A DNA stretch of 64,000 nt from Crocinitomix catalasitica ATCC 23190. GTDB taxonomy: Bacteria; Bacteroidota; Bacteroidia; Flavobacteriales_D; Crocinitomicaceae. Each line of letters opens with the position of its first letter. Within the stretch, counting starts at the first letter, position 1. The stretch spans positions 1 to 64,000 of the forward strand of contig NZ_JHXV01000008.1 in NCBI RefSeq assembly GCF_000621625.1, in the 5' to 3' direction. The notes under the pieces were generated by a model. That model worked only from the letters and a program-made list of their open reading frames with translations. It made no database searches and had not been told where the DNA came from. The translations under genes and the position numbers were made by a program. Positions 54,777-63,664 of the stretch are shown in pieces.

Positions 54777-57700
54777 TTATTTTCTTCCGGAGTTAATAAT
54801 TGTAACATTCCCTTGTCCTTCGAACTTAGTTCCATTATCGGCAATTGCTAAATAGGTGTAGAAATAAACACCATCGGTACATTTAACGCCTCTATAATCA
54901 AGTCCATTCCAATGTCCTCGAATGTCATTAATTTCAGCTACTTGTACTCCCCATCTATTGACAATTATACAATTAAACTCATCAATGCCTTTCGAAAAAT
55001 GTTCGAATGTGAAATAGTCGTTTTCGCCTCCGCCATCTGGAGAAAATACATTTATCGGTGTAAATATTGGTGGTTCAAAAATTGTTATCGTTTTACATGT
55101 CGTGTCTCGGCAACCATTTTTGTTCATTGCAATCAAGCATGCATTAACGGTATAAGATTCACCATTTGCTTCATAAATTGTATCGAATTTTTCGTAAAAA
55201 TCATGTGTAATTATCCAATCTTCTTCAATTCCTCGGTCTAAATCCCAAAAGAAAGTTGTGTCAGAAATTGGGTTGTTAGGGTTGGCATAATATTGTGAGG
55301 TATTGGTGAATTCAACCTCTACTGGTGCTGTTCCTTCGCAATCTTCATTCAGATCCGTTGAATACATTGTGAATGATGCTATTGGGTTTACAGAGTCAAC
55401 ATAGATTACTTTTGTTAAAACACAACCGCCGGCATCTGTGACTCGAATGGTGTGGTTGCCTGGATTTCGACCGCCCCATGTTGTGTTGTTTGAGGTGGTA
55501 CCATCATAATCATAAGTCCATTCATAGTGGTAATTCGGGACGCCTCCAGCTGCGGCAGCATAAACAATTCCGTTTCCACTTTGATAATTGTACAATCTAC
55601 AATATGCTGTGTCCCATCCCCATTCGGTAAAGTAGAATGGTGGAGGATCAATTAATGTTATGTCCGCCGATTGTTTACAGCCTTTCGAATCTGTTATGGT
55701 GACCGTATAATCACCTGCTTTCATCCAATAGGACGAATCTGCTTCAAATCCTTCAATTCCAGCAGGGTTTGGTTCCCATTCGTAATAGATTGGGTTATTA
55801 AAACTTTGATTGGTTACAGAATCAATAACAACATAACCTGAATCGTTAGCACATGGTGGGTTAGCAAAATGTAGTAAAATATCAAGTTCAATGGGTTCGT
55901 ATAAGGTAACAGTGTCGGAACCATTACAGCCTCTATCATGATAAAGATCAATATAATATGTTCCTGGACCTAAGCCTTCGAGTAAAGCTGGGCCGTCACT
56001 TAATATATTTCTGTCTTCGTCTGTAATGACGACTCTAAAGAATTCTATATTCACATCAGTTGTTACTTCAATCGATCCATTTGTGAACCCAAAACATTGC
56101 GGATCGGTGATTAATGGTGTGATTTTAGGAGAGTCAAATATTTTTATTGGCAATGAGTGATTATCGATACATCCATTGTCACTAACTACAACGAGGGATA
56201 TTGAATGATTGGCGTCTTCTGTGTATAATTTCCAGGGGTGGAGTTCTTCCGAAAATTCGCCTTCACCCAAAGACCATTGGAAGGATTCGATATATTGCGG
56301 CGGGTCAACCCAGGAGAGGTTGGTAAAAAATACTGTATCGTTTATACAGGCACTTGCAATGCCATCGTTTGATGAGAGTCCAGCAACCTCATATTCAAAT
56401 AAAGCGTTTGGGTTGGGGAGTACAGTTATGATGTAATGCGCTGTATCACTTGGGCAGTCACCGACGCCATCAACTATATATAAAAATTCGAAAGTCCCCT
56501 CAAGTGTGACGGCGTTAAAAATACCTGTCGAATCGTTTAGTTTTCCCGTACCGCTTAAATCGACGTATCTACCTTTTGAATTATCCGTATCAGAGAGTAT
56601 AAAGTGTAAATTGTATATGGCACCAAAACCTCCACAAACTTCCATTATTGTATCTTTTCCTGCGGGATCAATACCAATAAAATTTAAGTCAATTAATTGT
56701 GTATAATAACATCCTGTAATCGTATCTCTGCATAAAAGCCAGACTTCATCGTCAGGATAAACAACTGGTCCAGGGAATAATGGTTCGACTTGGGTTGCAG
56801 AATCAGGTTCTTCTGTAAGAAAAATGCACGTAATGTCTGTTCCTCCGTTTACATCGTACATGACCAATGTGTCTAAACTGAATTCTTCACAAATTGGTCC
56901 TGGATCTTCTATTTGAATGATAGGACCTTCACTTAGTTCAATAAATATTTCTTTGGTAATAGAGCTTGAAAGACAAGGGGAAATTGGAACGCCTGTTACA
57001 TAGATAGGACCACTTCCTTCTGGGTAGAATAATATAGATTCTCCTTCGTCACCAGTTGACCATGTCCAATTATATTCGTCGACTGCCGGTCCTTCAACGT
57101 TTAGTGTGATCGGAGCGCCTAAACAAGAAGTGACGATGATTCGTTCTAAACAATTTACTTCGCCACCACTTACAAATGGCGTTTCATAATTTACATAATA
57201 TAAATTGGCTAATGAGGCATCAACCTGTGATGAAGCAAGTACGACAGCATAACTGAAATTTATCGTTTCCCCCGCACTTAATATCGCTTCTTTATAAGCC
57301 AAGGAAATAGCAAAGTCACCAGTTTCTATTAAGCCCACTGTACTGTTTAAACCAATGCCATTCCAAATGTCAGAACCGCTTCTATTTGAAAATCCGCCAT
57401 GACTTACGCGGAAATTTTCACCATAACTACCAATACCAACATAAGAATCCCACGGTGTTGATTGTTCTGCTGAAACCAATGCTTTTAGGCATTCGTCATT
57501 GGGCTGTGCAATAATTGTGTTTGTTGTATTGAAGTTACCTGTTAAAGGCTCGTTATTGTCAGCATCTAAATTACGGTAGTAATAAAAATCGTTAATATCA
57601 CTACCGGATTCGTTAGTAATGGTGATTTCTGTATTGTAATAAAGTTTATTTTTTACCAAATGATATTTCACATTTATTACAACGCCAGCTACCATGCCTT

Positions 57701-58157
57701 CCCACGAAACTGTTAAACACGAATCAACTTGCGAATGGGTTATGTTGGTGCCAGGTCGTTTGGGTATCTCTTGTAAATGCGTTGAAGTGGTATTATGATT
57801 CCAAGCATTGTTACTATAATTTCGCCCATTGATTTCAACACCGAATCCATTTTCTGGAGTACCTGCTGTAAAATAATCACCATTATAATTGACCCAACCG
57901 TCATCAGTTGGATTGGCAACAAATCCAAATATAACATCTGTTACGCCTCCTCTTGAATTATGATCAGGCCAATCTGCGGCGCCTTCATGTCCTGCGTCTC
58001 CGTCTATTCCGATTTCTACTTGTGCACCAATTAAATAAGCATCTCCGGCAACAACTTGACTATGAAGTGTGCTGGATATACAACAAAAAATTAACCATAA
58101 AAGTATAGTTGGCTGTCGTTGTGATCGTACCGAAATTCTATATAGAATTTTAGACAT
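54777..58157 (-). CDS. Giant surface protein C with SprB repeats and T9SS type B sorting domain
   Basis: A 1,126-residue paralogue and the first gene of the tandem operon (signal peptide to about TLHSQ, residue 34). The N-terminal domain (VAGDAYLIGAQVEIGIDGDAG) and middle are closest to A; the C-terminal 270 residues are closest to B. A PKD-like domain (FQWSLGEGEFSEELHP) is present but its WDFGDG core is altered to WSLGEG. SprB-type repeats and a type B T9SS domain (FTPINVFSPDGGGENDYF) follow. TACATTTA about 60 bases upstream of the start may be its -7 box. Likely surface adhesin or matrix protein. Confidence 0.88.
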   Translation of the reverse strand: MSKILYRISVRSQRQPTILLWLIFCCISSTLHSQVVAGDAYLIGAQVEIGIDGDAGHEGAADWPDHNSRGGVTDVIFGFVANPTDDGWVNYNGDYFTAGTPENGFGVEINGRNYSNNAWNHNTTSTHLQEIPKRPGTNITHSQVDSCLTVSWEGMVAGVVINVKYHLVKNKLYYNTEITITNESGSDINDFYYYRNLDADNNEPLTGNFNTTNTIIAQPNDECLKALVSAEQSTPWDSYVGIGSYGENFRVSHGGFSNRSGSDIWNGIGLNSTVGLIETGDFAISLAYKEAILSAGETINFSYAVVLASSQVDASLANLYYVNYETPFVSGGEVNCLERIIVTSCLGAPITLNVEGPAVDEYNWTWSTGDEGESILFYPEGSGPIYVTGVPISPCLSSSITKEIFIELSEGPIIQIEDPGPICEEFSLDTLVMYDVNGGTDITCIFLTEEPDSATQVEPLFPGPVVYPDDEVWLLCRDTITGCYYTQLIDLNFIGIDPAGKDTIMEVCGGFGAIYNLHFILSDTDNSKGRYVDLSGTGKLNDSTGIFNAVTLEGTFEFLYIVDGVGDCPSDTAHYIITVLPNPNALFEYEVAGLSSNDGIASACINDTVFFTNLSWVDPPQYIESFQWSLGEGEFSEELHPWKLYTEDANHSISLVVVSDNGCIDNHSLPIKIFDSPKITPLITDPQCFGFTNGSIEVTTDVNIEFFRVVITDEDRNILSDGPALLEGLGPGTYYIDLYHDRGCNGSDTVTLYEPIELDILLHFANPPCANDSGYVVIDSVTNQSFNNPIYYEWEPNPAGIEGFEADSSYWMKAGDYTVTITDSKGCKQSADITLIDPPPFYFTEWGWDTAYCRLYNYQSGNGIVYAAAAGGVPNYHYEWTYDYDGTTSNNTTWGGRNPGNHTIRVTDAGGCVLTKVIYVDSVNPIASFTMYSTDLNEDCEGTAPVEVEFTNTSQYYANPNNPISDTTFFWDLDRGIEEDWIITHDFYEKFDTIYEANGESYTVNACLIAMNKNGCRDTTCKTITIFEPPIFTPINVFSPDGGGENDYFTFEHFSKGIDEFNCIIVNRWGVQVAEINDIRGHWNGLDYRGVKCTDGVYFYTYLAIADNGTKFEGQGNVTIINSGRK

Positions 58158-58300
58158 GATTATTTAATTTTCTCGCTAAGAGTTAGGTTTTCTAAACTTA
58201 AATGTAGTTAAAAATAAGTAGTATGAATACCTATTCTAGCTAACAGACGAAAATTAAGGCGGAAAAGTTGACGCAGCTATAGAATATTTAAGCTTTTATG

Positions 58301-58507
58301 TTAATGTTCGTGACAATGAACTTCATATGTGCTGTCTGTAGCGCTGTCATAGTAACCGTCATGTTCGATTGATTCTAGATCATCTTTACAGAATTCTCCT
58401 AACTCTATTTCCGACTCATTGAAATCATAATGGCATTCTGCACATTTTTTGCATGAAGCAAATGTTGTTAAAGCAATAATACTTGCAGTGTAAATTAAAG
58501 TTTTCAT
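58301..58507 (-). CDS. Small Cys/His-rich lipoprotein
   Basis: A 68-residue lipoprotein with lipobox TFASC (Cys19). The mature part begins CKKCAECHYDF, giving two further cysteines and a histidine in a metal-binding arrangement, is strongly acidic in the middle, and ends VHCHEH. It follows the ZnuD-like receptor gene by two bases on the same strand. The position and the Cys/His pattern suggest a zinc-binding or zinc-handling role in the envelope, but this is inference. No named family is assigned. Confidence 0.75.
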   Translation of the reverse strand: MKTLIYTASIIALTTFASCKKCAECHYDFNESEIELGEFCKDDLESIEHDGYYDSATDSTYEVHCHEH

Positions 58508-58509
58508 TT

Positions 58510-60762
58510 TTATTTTATTTTTAGTTTATGATTAAAAGCATATTTGAGTGCGAAATAATAATTGATTCCAGGATTCGGAATGCCAAGATCTTTTATCGCG
58601 GATAAATGGTTATAATAGGTCGTGTTAAGCATATTTCTTACACCCGTTGAAAAGAATAGGTTTTCGTTTTTACCGAATTTTGTTTGAATGCCAAAATTTA
58701 GAATGTGGGCATCATTTGTAATGTTTTCGTTCTGACTAATTCGATTCTGTTTGAAATAATAAAGGTGCTGTAAAGTAATAGCGGTCACCTTAAAAAAGGA
58801 AGCCATATTCGGATTGATTATGATTTGAGAATTGATTCTGCTTTGTGGGATCATCGGAATAGGGTTCCGTTGATTATCTTCAGCGAATACATTGGTTAAA
58901 TTACTTTCAAAATGAAGCCAATGTGCAATGTGTGGATGGAAATGAATGCCAATATCTGCTCCGTAAAGCTGAGCGAAATTTGCCTGATTGTATTGATAGA
59001 TTGTTAGGTCATCCTCTTTTAAATTGGTGTTTTCTAAATAGATGAAGTTATTAATTTGATTGTAAAATGGATTGACAATAAATTCGAAATCATTTAAATG
59101 TATGCCAAAACTAAAATCGATTTGTGTGCCTTGTTCTATTTTTAAATTTTCATTTCCAATCTCATATCTAACGGCACCGTGATGTGGTCCGTTTGATAAT
59201 AATTCTGAAGTTGTCGGTGCTCGAAAACCGGAAGCAATATTCAACCTTAAGTTTGTCTTTTTTGTAATTCGTGCAGCGCCAGCCGAATAATTATAACCTG
59301 TAAAGTTTCCGTTAAAGGCATTAAAATTTGTAAATGTAGCATTCGTTGTTATATGGCGATTGTCAATTCTTCCACCAGTTTGGAATTTCCATTTTTTATG
59401 TTCGAATTGAAGTAAACTATAGATGCCTATATCTGTTGTTGTCGCGTCAGGAATGATATACTCGACTGCATTTTTGCCGTTGATCGAATTTTGATACATG
59501 CCTTGGCCTCCAGAAATAAGTTGGAACGCTTTATTGATTTTATATTTCCATTTTAAATTGATTAGACTGTTGTTGAGTTGGAGAATAATATCTGGAACGG
59601 TTATTTTTTCTTCATACTCCTTTAAAGCATTTAATGTTTGACCAAAGTTTAAGTATAATGTATGATTGCCGAGATAAAAATTATTGTCGACGGAAATAAA
59701 ATGGTTTTGTACGACTTGTGCTGGCGCATTGTCAGTCCTATTCTGTGTTGCGGTTTGAAAAGAAGTAGGGTCGGGGTTGGCTTCATGACTATGTCCGGGT
59801 AAACCTATTCGCCCGCTATAATATGTGTAACGAATGTTTAGTGTCCATTTGTTTAATTGATAACCTATAGCTGTTTTGATAGAGGCTTGATTGTATCTTG
59901 AATTCAAAATTTTCGAACCTGAAGGAATGGTAAAGTCAGCAAAATTGTCGTATTCAGCGAAAAGGTTGAGTTTTAATTGTTTTTTAGCCCATTTAAATCC
60001 CAATTCATTACTCGATCCGAGTGAATTTAAATCAAATTTTGTTTTGGCATAGCCGCTAATTGTATTTGCAACGGCATAAGGCTCGTCAATAAAGTAAAGT
60101 ACACCTCCCAAGGCATCAGCGCCATATAATAAGGATGCTGGTCCTTTAATAACCTCCACTTTTCCTATTCCAAGTGATGTGATAGGCAATCCATGATCTT
60201 CACCCCATTGTTGATTTTGTATCCGTAAATTATTCACGTATGTCACGATTCTACTACTCGAAAGGCCTCGGATTACCGGCTTTTTCACCCCATTGCCAAT
60301 TCCACTTTGAGTGACTCCAGGGATGTTGTTGAGTGCATCACCTAAATTACTTGTTTCAATACCATTCAGGTCTTCTAATTTATGCGATTCGATATTGGTG
60401 ATATTGTCTCCTTGTAAAACACCATAATTTGAAACAATTACTTTGTCTAAATGCCTATGGAATTCATATAGTTCTATTGTTAACGGAAAATTTTCTATTA
60501 ACTGAATTGTAAATGTTTTTGTTTCGAAGTCCTTGGCAGTAACTTCAATCAAATATTTACCAGGTGCAAGATTAGTAATAATGAATGTACCGTTTTCATT
60601 TGCTTTGTATATGGTATCCAGCTGAATGAACTGTAATTCCGCAAATGGAATGGGTTGATTTTCTGCTTCTGCACTTATAACAACGCCATTATACGTTTGA
60701 CTCCACAACGTTTGTGTTAAGAAGAATAGGAAAAAGGAATATATTAGTTTATAATTTGTCAT
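58510..60762 (-). CDS. ZnuD-like TonB-dependent outer membrane receptor (probable zinc uptake)
   Basis: A 750-residue receptor. Signal peptide to about TLWSQ (residue 22), a CarboxypepD_reg-like domain (about 25-105), a plug domain (about 120-225, with SNLGDALNNIPGVTQ and IRGLSSSRIVTYVNN) and a 22-strand barrel. The loop LPGHSHE at residues 321-327 matches the His-rich loop typical of ZnuD-type zinc receptors. The divergent Fur-family gene and the shared palindromic operator (60774-60800) support control by zinc. A heme or other metal-complex receptor is the alternative, but the His loop makes zinc the better call. Confidence 0.82.
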   Translation of the reverse strand: MTNYKLIYSFFLFFLTQTLWSQTYNGVVISAEAENQPIPFAELQFIQLDTIYKANENGTFIITNLAPGKYLIEVTAKDFETKTFTIQLIENFPLTIELYEFHRHLDKVIVSNYGVLQGDNITNIESHKLEDLNGIETSNLGDALNNIPGVTQSGIGNGVKKPVIRGLSSSRIVTYVNNLRIQNQQWGEDHGLPITSLGIGKVEVIKGPASLLYGADALGGVLYFIDEPYAVANTISGYAKTKFDLNSLGSSNELGFKWAKKQLKLNLFAEYDNFADFTIPSGSKILNSRYNQASIKTAIGYQLNKWTLNIRYTYYSGRIGLPGHSHEANPDPTSFQTATQNRTDNAPAQVVQNHFISVDNNFYLGNHTLYLNFGQTLNALKEYEEKITVPDIILQLNNSLINLKWKYKINKAFQLISGGQGMYQNSINGKNAVEYIIPDATTTDIGIYSLLQFEHKKWKFQTGGRIDNRHITTNATFTNFNAFNGNFTGYNYSAGAARITKKTNLRLNIASGFRAPTTSELLSNGPHHGAVRYEIGNENLKIEQGTQIDFSFGIHLNDFEFIVNPFYNQINNFIYLENTNLKEDDLTIYQYNQANFAQLYGADIGIHFHPHIAHWLHFESNLTNVFAEDNQRNPIPMIPQSRINSQIIINPNMASFFKVTAITLQHLYYFKQNRISQNENITNDAHILNFGIQTKFGKNENLFFSTGVRNMLNTTYYNHLSAIKDLGIPNPGINYYFALKYAFNHKLKIK

Positions 60763-60773
60763 TTAATAATCGC

Positions 60774-60800
60774 TATATTTGCAATGATGTTGCAAATATA
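60774..60800. promoter_or_regulatory. Overlapping divergent promoters and Zur-like operator 1
   Basis: An interrupted palindrome with 11-base arms (60774-60784 and 60790-60800, arm TATATTTGCAA) around TGATG. Each arm starts with a perfect -7 box TATATTTG, one on each strand (60774-60781 plus, 60793-60800 minus), so both genes share the site. The inner TGCAATGATGTTGCA (60780-60794) is the likely repressor box. Binding there would block both promoters at once. Confidence 0.75.
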
Positions 60801-60808
60801 TGAATTTA

Positions 60809-60823
60809 TGCAACAAAGTTGCA
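60809..60823. promoter_or_regulatory. Zur-like operator 2, TGCAAC-AAA-GTTGCA
   Basis: A perfect 6-base dyad with a 3-base centre, the same box type as TGCAAT-GAT-GTTGCA at 60780-60794 (centres 29 bases apart, nearly three helical turns). It ends four bases before the ATG at 60827. Confidence 0.65.
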
Positions 60824-60826
60824 AAA

Positions 60827-61231
60827 ATGGATAAATTAAATCTTTTAAAGAATAAAAAACTACGCGTTACTGATTTTAGATTAATGGTTTTGGCCATTTT
60901 TGATCAGTTTGACAATGCTATTTCGTTAGAACAAATTGAAGCAAATTTGGGTGATTTTGATCGGATTACTTTGTATCGTACATTGCGAACGTTTAAAAAT
61001 AAGGGTGTTATTCATGAGATAACATTGCCGAACGACGAAAAAAAGATGGCACTCTGTAGTAATGACTGTTCTGAGAAATCACATACACACAATCATCTTC
61101 ATTTTAAATGTACATCTTGTGATGAGGTATTCTGTTTAGATGTTCAACAATTTCCGAAAATTGACTTAGAGGGATTTAAAATCGACGCGTTAGAAATACA
61201 AGCTGTGGGTATTTGTAATACTTGTATTTGA
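60827..61231 (+). CDS. Fur-family regulator, Zur-like
   Basis: A 134-residue metal-responsive repressor. The winged-helix part contains RVTDFRLMVLAIF and DRITLYRTLRTFKNKGVIHEI (parts only), with the Fur signature LYRTL. The metal-binding part has HTHNHLHFKCTSC and ends ICNTC, giving the paired CxxC structural zinc site. The start at 60827 is preferred over the in-frame ATG at 60800 because the latter would put operator 2 inside the coding region and the start next to the transcription start. Position opposite the ZnuD-like receptor favours zinc. It probably represses itself and the receptor. Confidence 0.87.
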   Translation: MDKLNLLKNKKLRVTDFRLMVLAIFDQFDNAISLEQIEANLGDFDRITLYRTLRTFKNKGVIHEITLPNDEKKMALCSNDCSEKSHTHNHLHFKCTSCDEVFCLDVQQFPKIDLEGFKIDALEIQAVGICNTCI

Positions 61232-61414
61232 AAATAAATAATTGTATATTTATCCTATGCTTTTACAGGTCAAGCTACCTATTTTAGCAAATCCAGTGAG
61301 TCCCTACTTGGTATACAAAAGTTTTTGGTTAATAACATAATGCTTTTGAAAACTAATCACTTGAACACATAAAAACGCTTGTATAACTGCAAATAAATAT
61401 ATTTATTTGTTTAA

Positions 61415-61446
61415 AATTCAACATTGTTCACGTAATTCAACACTGT
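61415..61446 (+). repeat. Pair of direct repeats AATTCAACAYTGT before the AbiEi-like gene
   Basis: AATTCAACATTGT (61415-61427) and AATTCAACACTGT (61434-61446) are 12 of 13 identical, with a 19-base period. The second ends directly at the ATG at 61447. The position suits an operator through which the downstream DNA-binding protein controls itself. Confidence 0.6.
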
Positions 61447-62475
61447 ATGCCACAACAGGAAAAAAAAATAATTGAGATTGGTTTTCAACATCTACGTTCA
61501 ATCCTCGGTTCACAATTATCATGGGATTCCACAAGGGAGCTAGCTTCAGGATTAAATAGTTATTTTGATTTGAATCGTGCAATGGTGTATGTGGAGACCA
61601 AAAATGAAGTGCGAGCTACACAAATTGACAAAATATTTCACCAAAAAAAGCAATTAGGAAATGTGACAATCATTGCGAATTACATTGCTCCTAATGCGAA
61701 AGAGTTACTAATTGAGCAAGGCATTAATTATATCGATAAAGCTGGAAATATTTCTTTTAAACACAATTCAATTCATGTACATGTTGAAGGGAAGTTGAAT
61801 CAATCTGAAACACAAACCTATTCGAGTAAAGCTTTTACCAAAACAGGTACAAAAGTGTTGTTCCAGTTTCTAAATCAGCCAGAATTATTAAATAAACCTT
61901 ATCGCGAAATAGCGCGTTCTTCAGATGTTGCCTTAGGTACCATTCCAAACGTGATGGCAGCTTTAAAAGCGGAGAATTATTTAACGTCGAATGATCAAGA
62001 CCGGTTGGAATTGGCAAAAGTGGAAGAGCTTGTTCAACATTGGTGTGAAGCTTATTTAACGAATCTTAAACCTTTGCTTTATAGACAATCATTTTCATCT
62101 ACATCAGAAACTTTTAATCAAGATTGGAGCAATTTAACCGAATTAGAAGAAACTGTTTTTGGTGGGGAATGTGCTTTAGCGATGGACGATACTACTATTA
62201 AACCTTCTACATTTACTATATATTCGAATCAAAAGCAAAATGCGGTGAATTCCTATTTTCAACTAACTCCAGATAAATTAGGTAAAATTCATGTTTACGA
62301 TAAGTTTTGGAAAGAAATTACGGAGTCAAAAATAACTTCTCAATTATTAATGTATGCCGATTTAATGGATAAGACACAAGGTAAGTTTATTGAGAAAGCG
62401 AATCTAATCTTAAAAGATATTGTTACAGATATCGAAGAAAGTACAAATCCTTCAAAAATATTAAAAGCAGTATAA
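61447..62475 (+). CDS. AbiEi-like (type IV antitoxin-type) winged-helix protein
   Basis: A 342-residue protein. The N-terminal half has the pattern ANYIAPNAKELLIEQGINYIDKAGN, in brief YIAPNAKELL and GINYIDKAGNISF, then a helix-turn-helix part with NKPYREIARSSDVALGTIPNVM (parts: YREIARSSDVALGTI). This layout is seen in AbiEi-type antitoxin proteins (COG4861-like). The usual partner, an AbiEii-type nucleotidyltransferase toxin, is not next to it: the following genes are a DUF1328 peptide and a T9SS protein. It may thus be an orphan regulator. The two direct repeats at its start point to autoregulation. Confidence 0.6.
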   Translation: MPQQEKKIIEIGFQHLRSILGSQLSWDSTRELASGLNSYFDLNRAMVYVETKNEVRATQIDKIFHQKKQLGNVTIIANYIAPNAKELLIEQGINYIDKAGNISFKHNSIHVHVEGKLNQSETQTYSSKAFTKTGTKVLFQFLNQPELLNKPYREIARSSDVALGTIPNVMAALKAENYLTSNDQDRLELAKVEELVQHWCEAYLTNLKPLLYRQSFSSTSETFNQDWSNLTELEETVFGGECALAMDDTTIKPSTFTIYSNQKQNAVNSYFQLTPDKLGKIHVYDKFWKEITESKITSQLLMYADLMDKTQGKFIEKANLILKDIVTDIEESTNPSKILKAV

Positions 62476-62627
62476 TTCCAATGGAAAATTGGGGAATTTC
62501 GACACATTTTTCGGGTAATATAAGCCCGATTTAAGATCTTTATTTATTTTAACTTATTGATAATTAGCTATCCATTAGCTTGGACTGATTGATGTATTAG
62601 TATAATCGAACCATAAAAATTAGAATT

Positions 62628-62792
62628 ATGTTTAGATTATCAATAGTATTACTCGTCGTGGCAATAGTAGCTGCAATTTTTGGATTTGGTGGAATAGCTG
62701 CAAGTGCAACTTATTTTGCGAAAATCGTATTCTTTATTGCTATCATTTTATTAGCTATAAATGTATTGACCGGTTATTTTAGGAAAGGTTAG
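62628..62792 (+). CDS. DUF1328 small membrane protein (YtjA-like)
   Basis: A 54-residue peptide, MFRLSIVLLVVAIVAAIFGF at the N-terminus, followed by GGIAASATYFAKIVFFIAII and a short charged tail (GYFRKG). Two membrane helices joined by the GFGGIA turn are the DUF1328 hallmark. The function of the family is unknown; members are often stress-induced in other bacteria. It stands between the AbiEi-like gene and a T9SS protein. Confidence 0.85.
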   Translation: MFRLSIVLLVVAIVAAIFGFGGIAASATYFAKIVFFIAIILLAINVLTGYFRKG

Positions 62793-62814
62793 AAATATTT
62801 AAGTAATTTTAAAT

Positions 62815-63516
62815 ATGAAATTATTAATATCTGTATTTATACTCTTGCCTTTTTTAGTTAATGGACAGATTGTTACGGCTACTTGGGGTGTTTCTGATAC
62901 AACAGTATTTGTAGATAGAACTACAGATGTGGGTGTTGTACATGGTTATTTTGAGATTTTTAATTATGCTGAAAGGGACTTGGAGATGAGATGGATTTGT
63001 CAGAAAGCCGAAGATTGGCCATCAGATTGGGATTTAGTATTCACAGACCCTGAGAATTACTACCCTATTGTTGAGCATAATGATAGTGCGGATTTTTTAT
63101 TGACTTATCCACCCGGTTGGGCAAATAAGTTGATTTATGGAATGGATCATAAGGGTATTGCTGGAACCAGTTCTGCACGGTTTAAAGTATTTCCTTTGGA
63201 TTTTCCAAACGACACAATTTGGCTTACATATTATTTCCGCATGACGGATTTTATTGGTGCAGGAATTGACGATGTTGTAGATTTAAATACACCAGCTATT
63301 CATTGGAATAAATCAAGTTTATTGTTAATGTTGAACAATGTTCCTTCTGGGGCTTCATTGGAAGTATACAGCTTGACTGGACAAATAATTTTAGAACAAA
63401 CGAATCTGTCTGAACAGGAATCAATACCCTTTAACACTTGCGTAAATGGGAATATTTCATTAGCTGTTATAAAGGATGAAAATGGGAATGTCGTTCTGAC
63501 ACGAAAACTATTCTAG
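62815..63516 (+). CDS. Exported protein with T9SS type A sorting domain
   Basis: A 233-residue protein with a signal peptide ending at FLVNGQ (residue 18). The body (about 20-150) looks like an immunoglobulin-like or beta-sandwich domain and includes GYFEIFNYAERDLEMRW and conserved tryptophans. The last about 75 residues (LEVYSLTGQIILEQT to the end VVLTRKLF) form a type A T9SS tail, although the usual YPNP box is missing. It starts 22 bases after the DUF1328 gene. Function unknown. Confidence 0.75.
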   Translation: MKLLISVFILLPFLVNGQIVTATWGVSDTTVFVDRTTDVGVVHGYFEIFNYAERDLEMRWICQKAEDWPSDWDLVFTDPENYYPIVEHNDSADFLLTYPPGWANKLIYGMDHKGIAGTSSARFKVFPLDFPNDTIWLTYYFRMTDFIGAGIDDVVDLNTPAIHWNKSSLLLMLNNVPSGASLEVYSLTGQIILEQTNLSEQESIPFNTCVNGNISLAVIKDENGNVVLTRKLF

Positions 63517-63617
63517 ATTTTTAAACAAGTAGACCATAACTTCCTTCAATCTCTTAAATGGGGATAAATTGTTTAAACGATATGCTCGTATCTTGAATTT
63601 TAAGCTAAATTTTATAT

Positions 63618-63625
63618 TAGCTTTG
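63618..63625 (+). promoter_or_regulatory. -7 promoter box TAGCTTTG
   Basis: A perfect TAnnTTTG box 39 bases before the ATG at 63665, with a TTG at 63593-63595 as a possible -33 element (22-base spacer). Confidence 0.45.
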
Positions 63626-63664
63626 CTAGCCTAGAGTGTTAGAAATTAGTTTAAAAATACGATT

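Noticed and set aside
61257-61340. Possible 27-residue peptide (MLLQVKLPILANPVSPY...) between the Fur-type and AbiEi-like genes
   Set aside because: Reads smoothly but there is no promoter or family support, so it was not listed.
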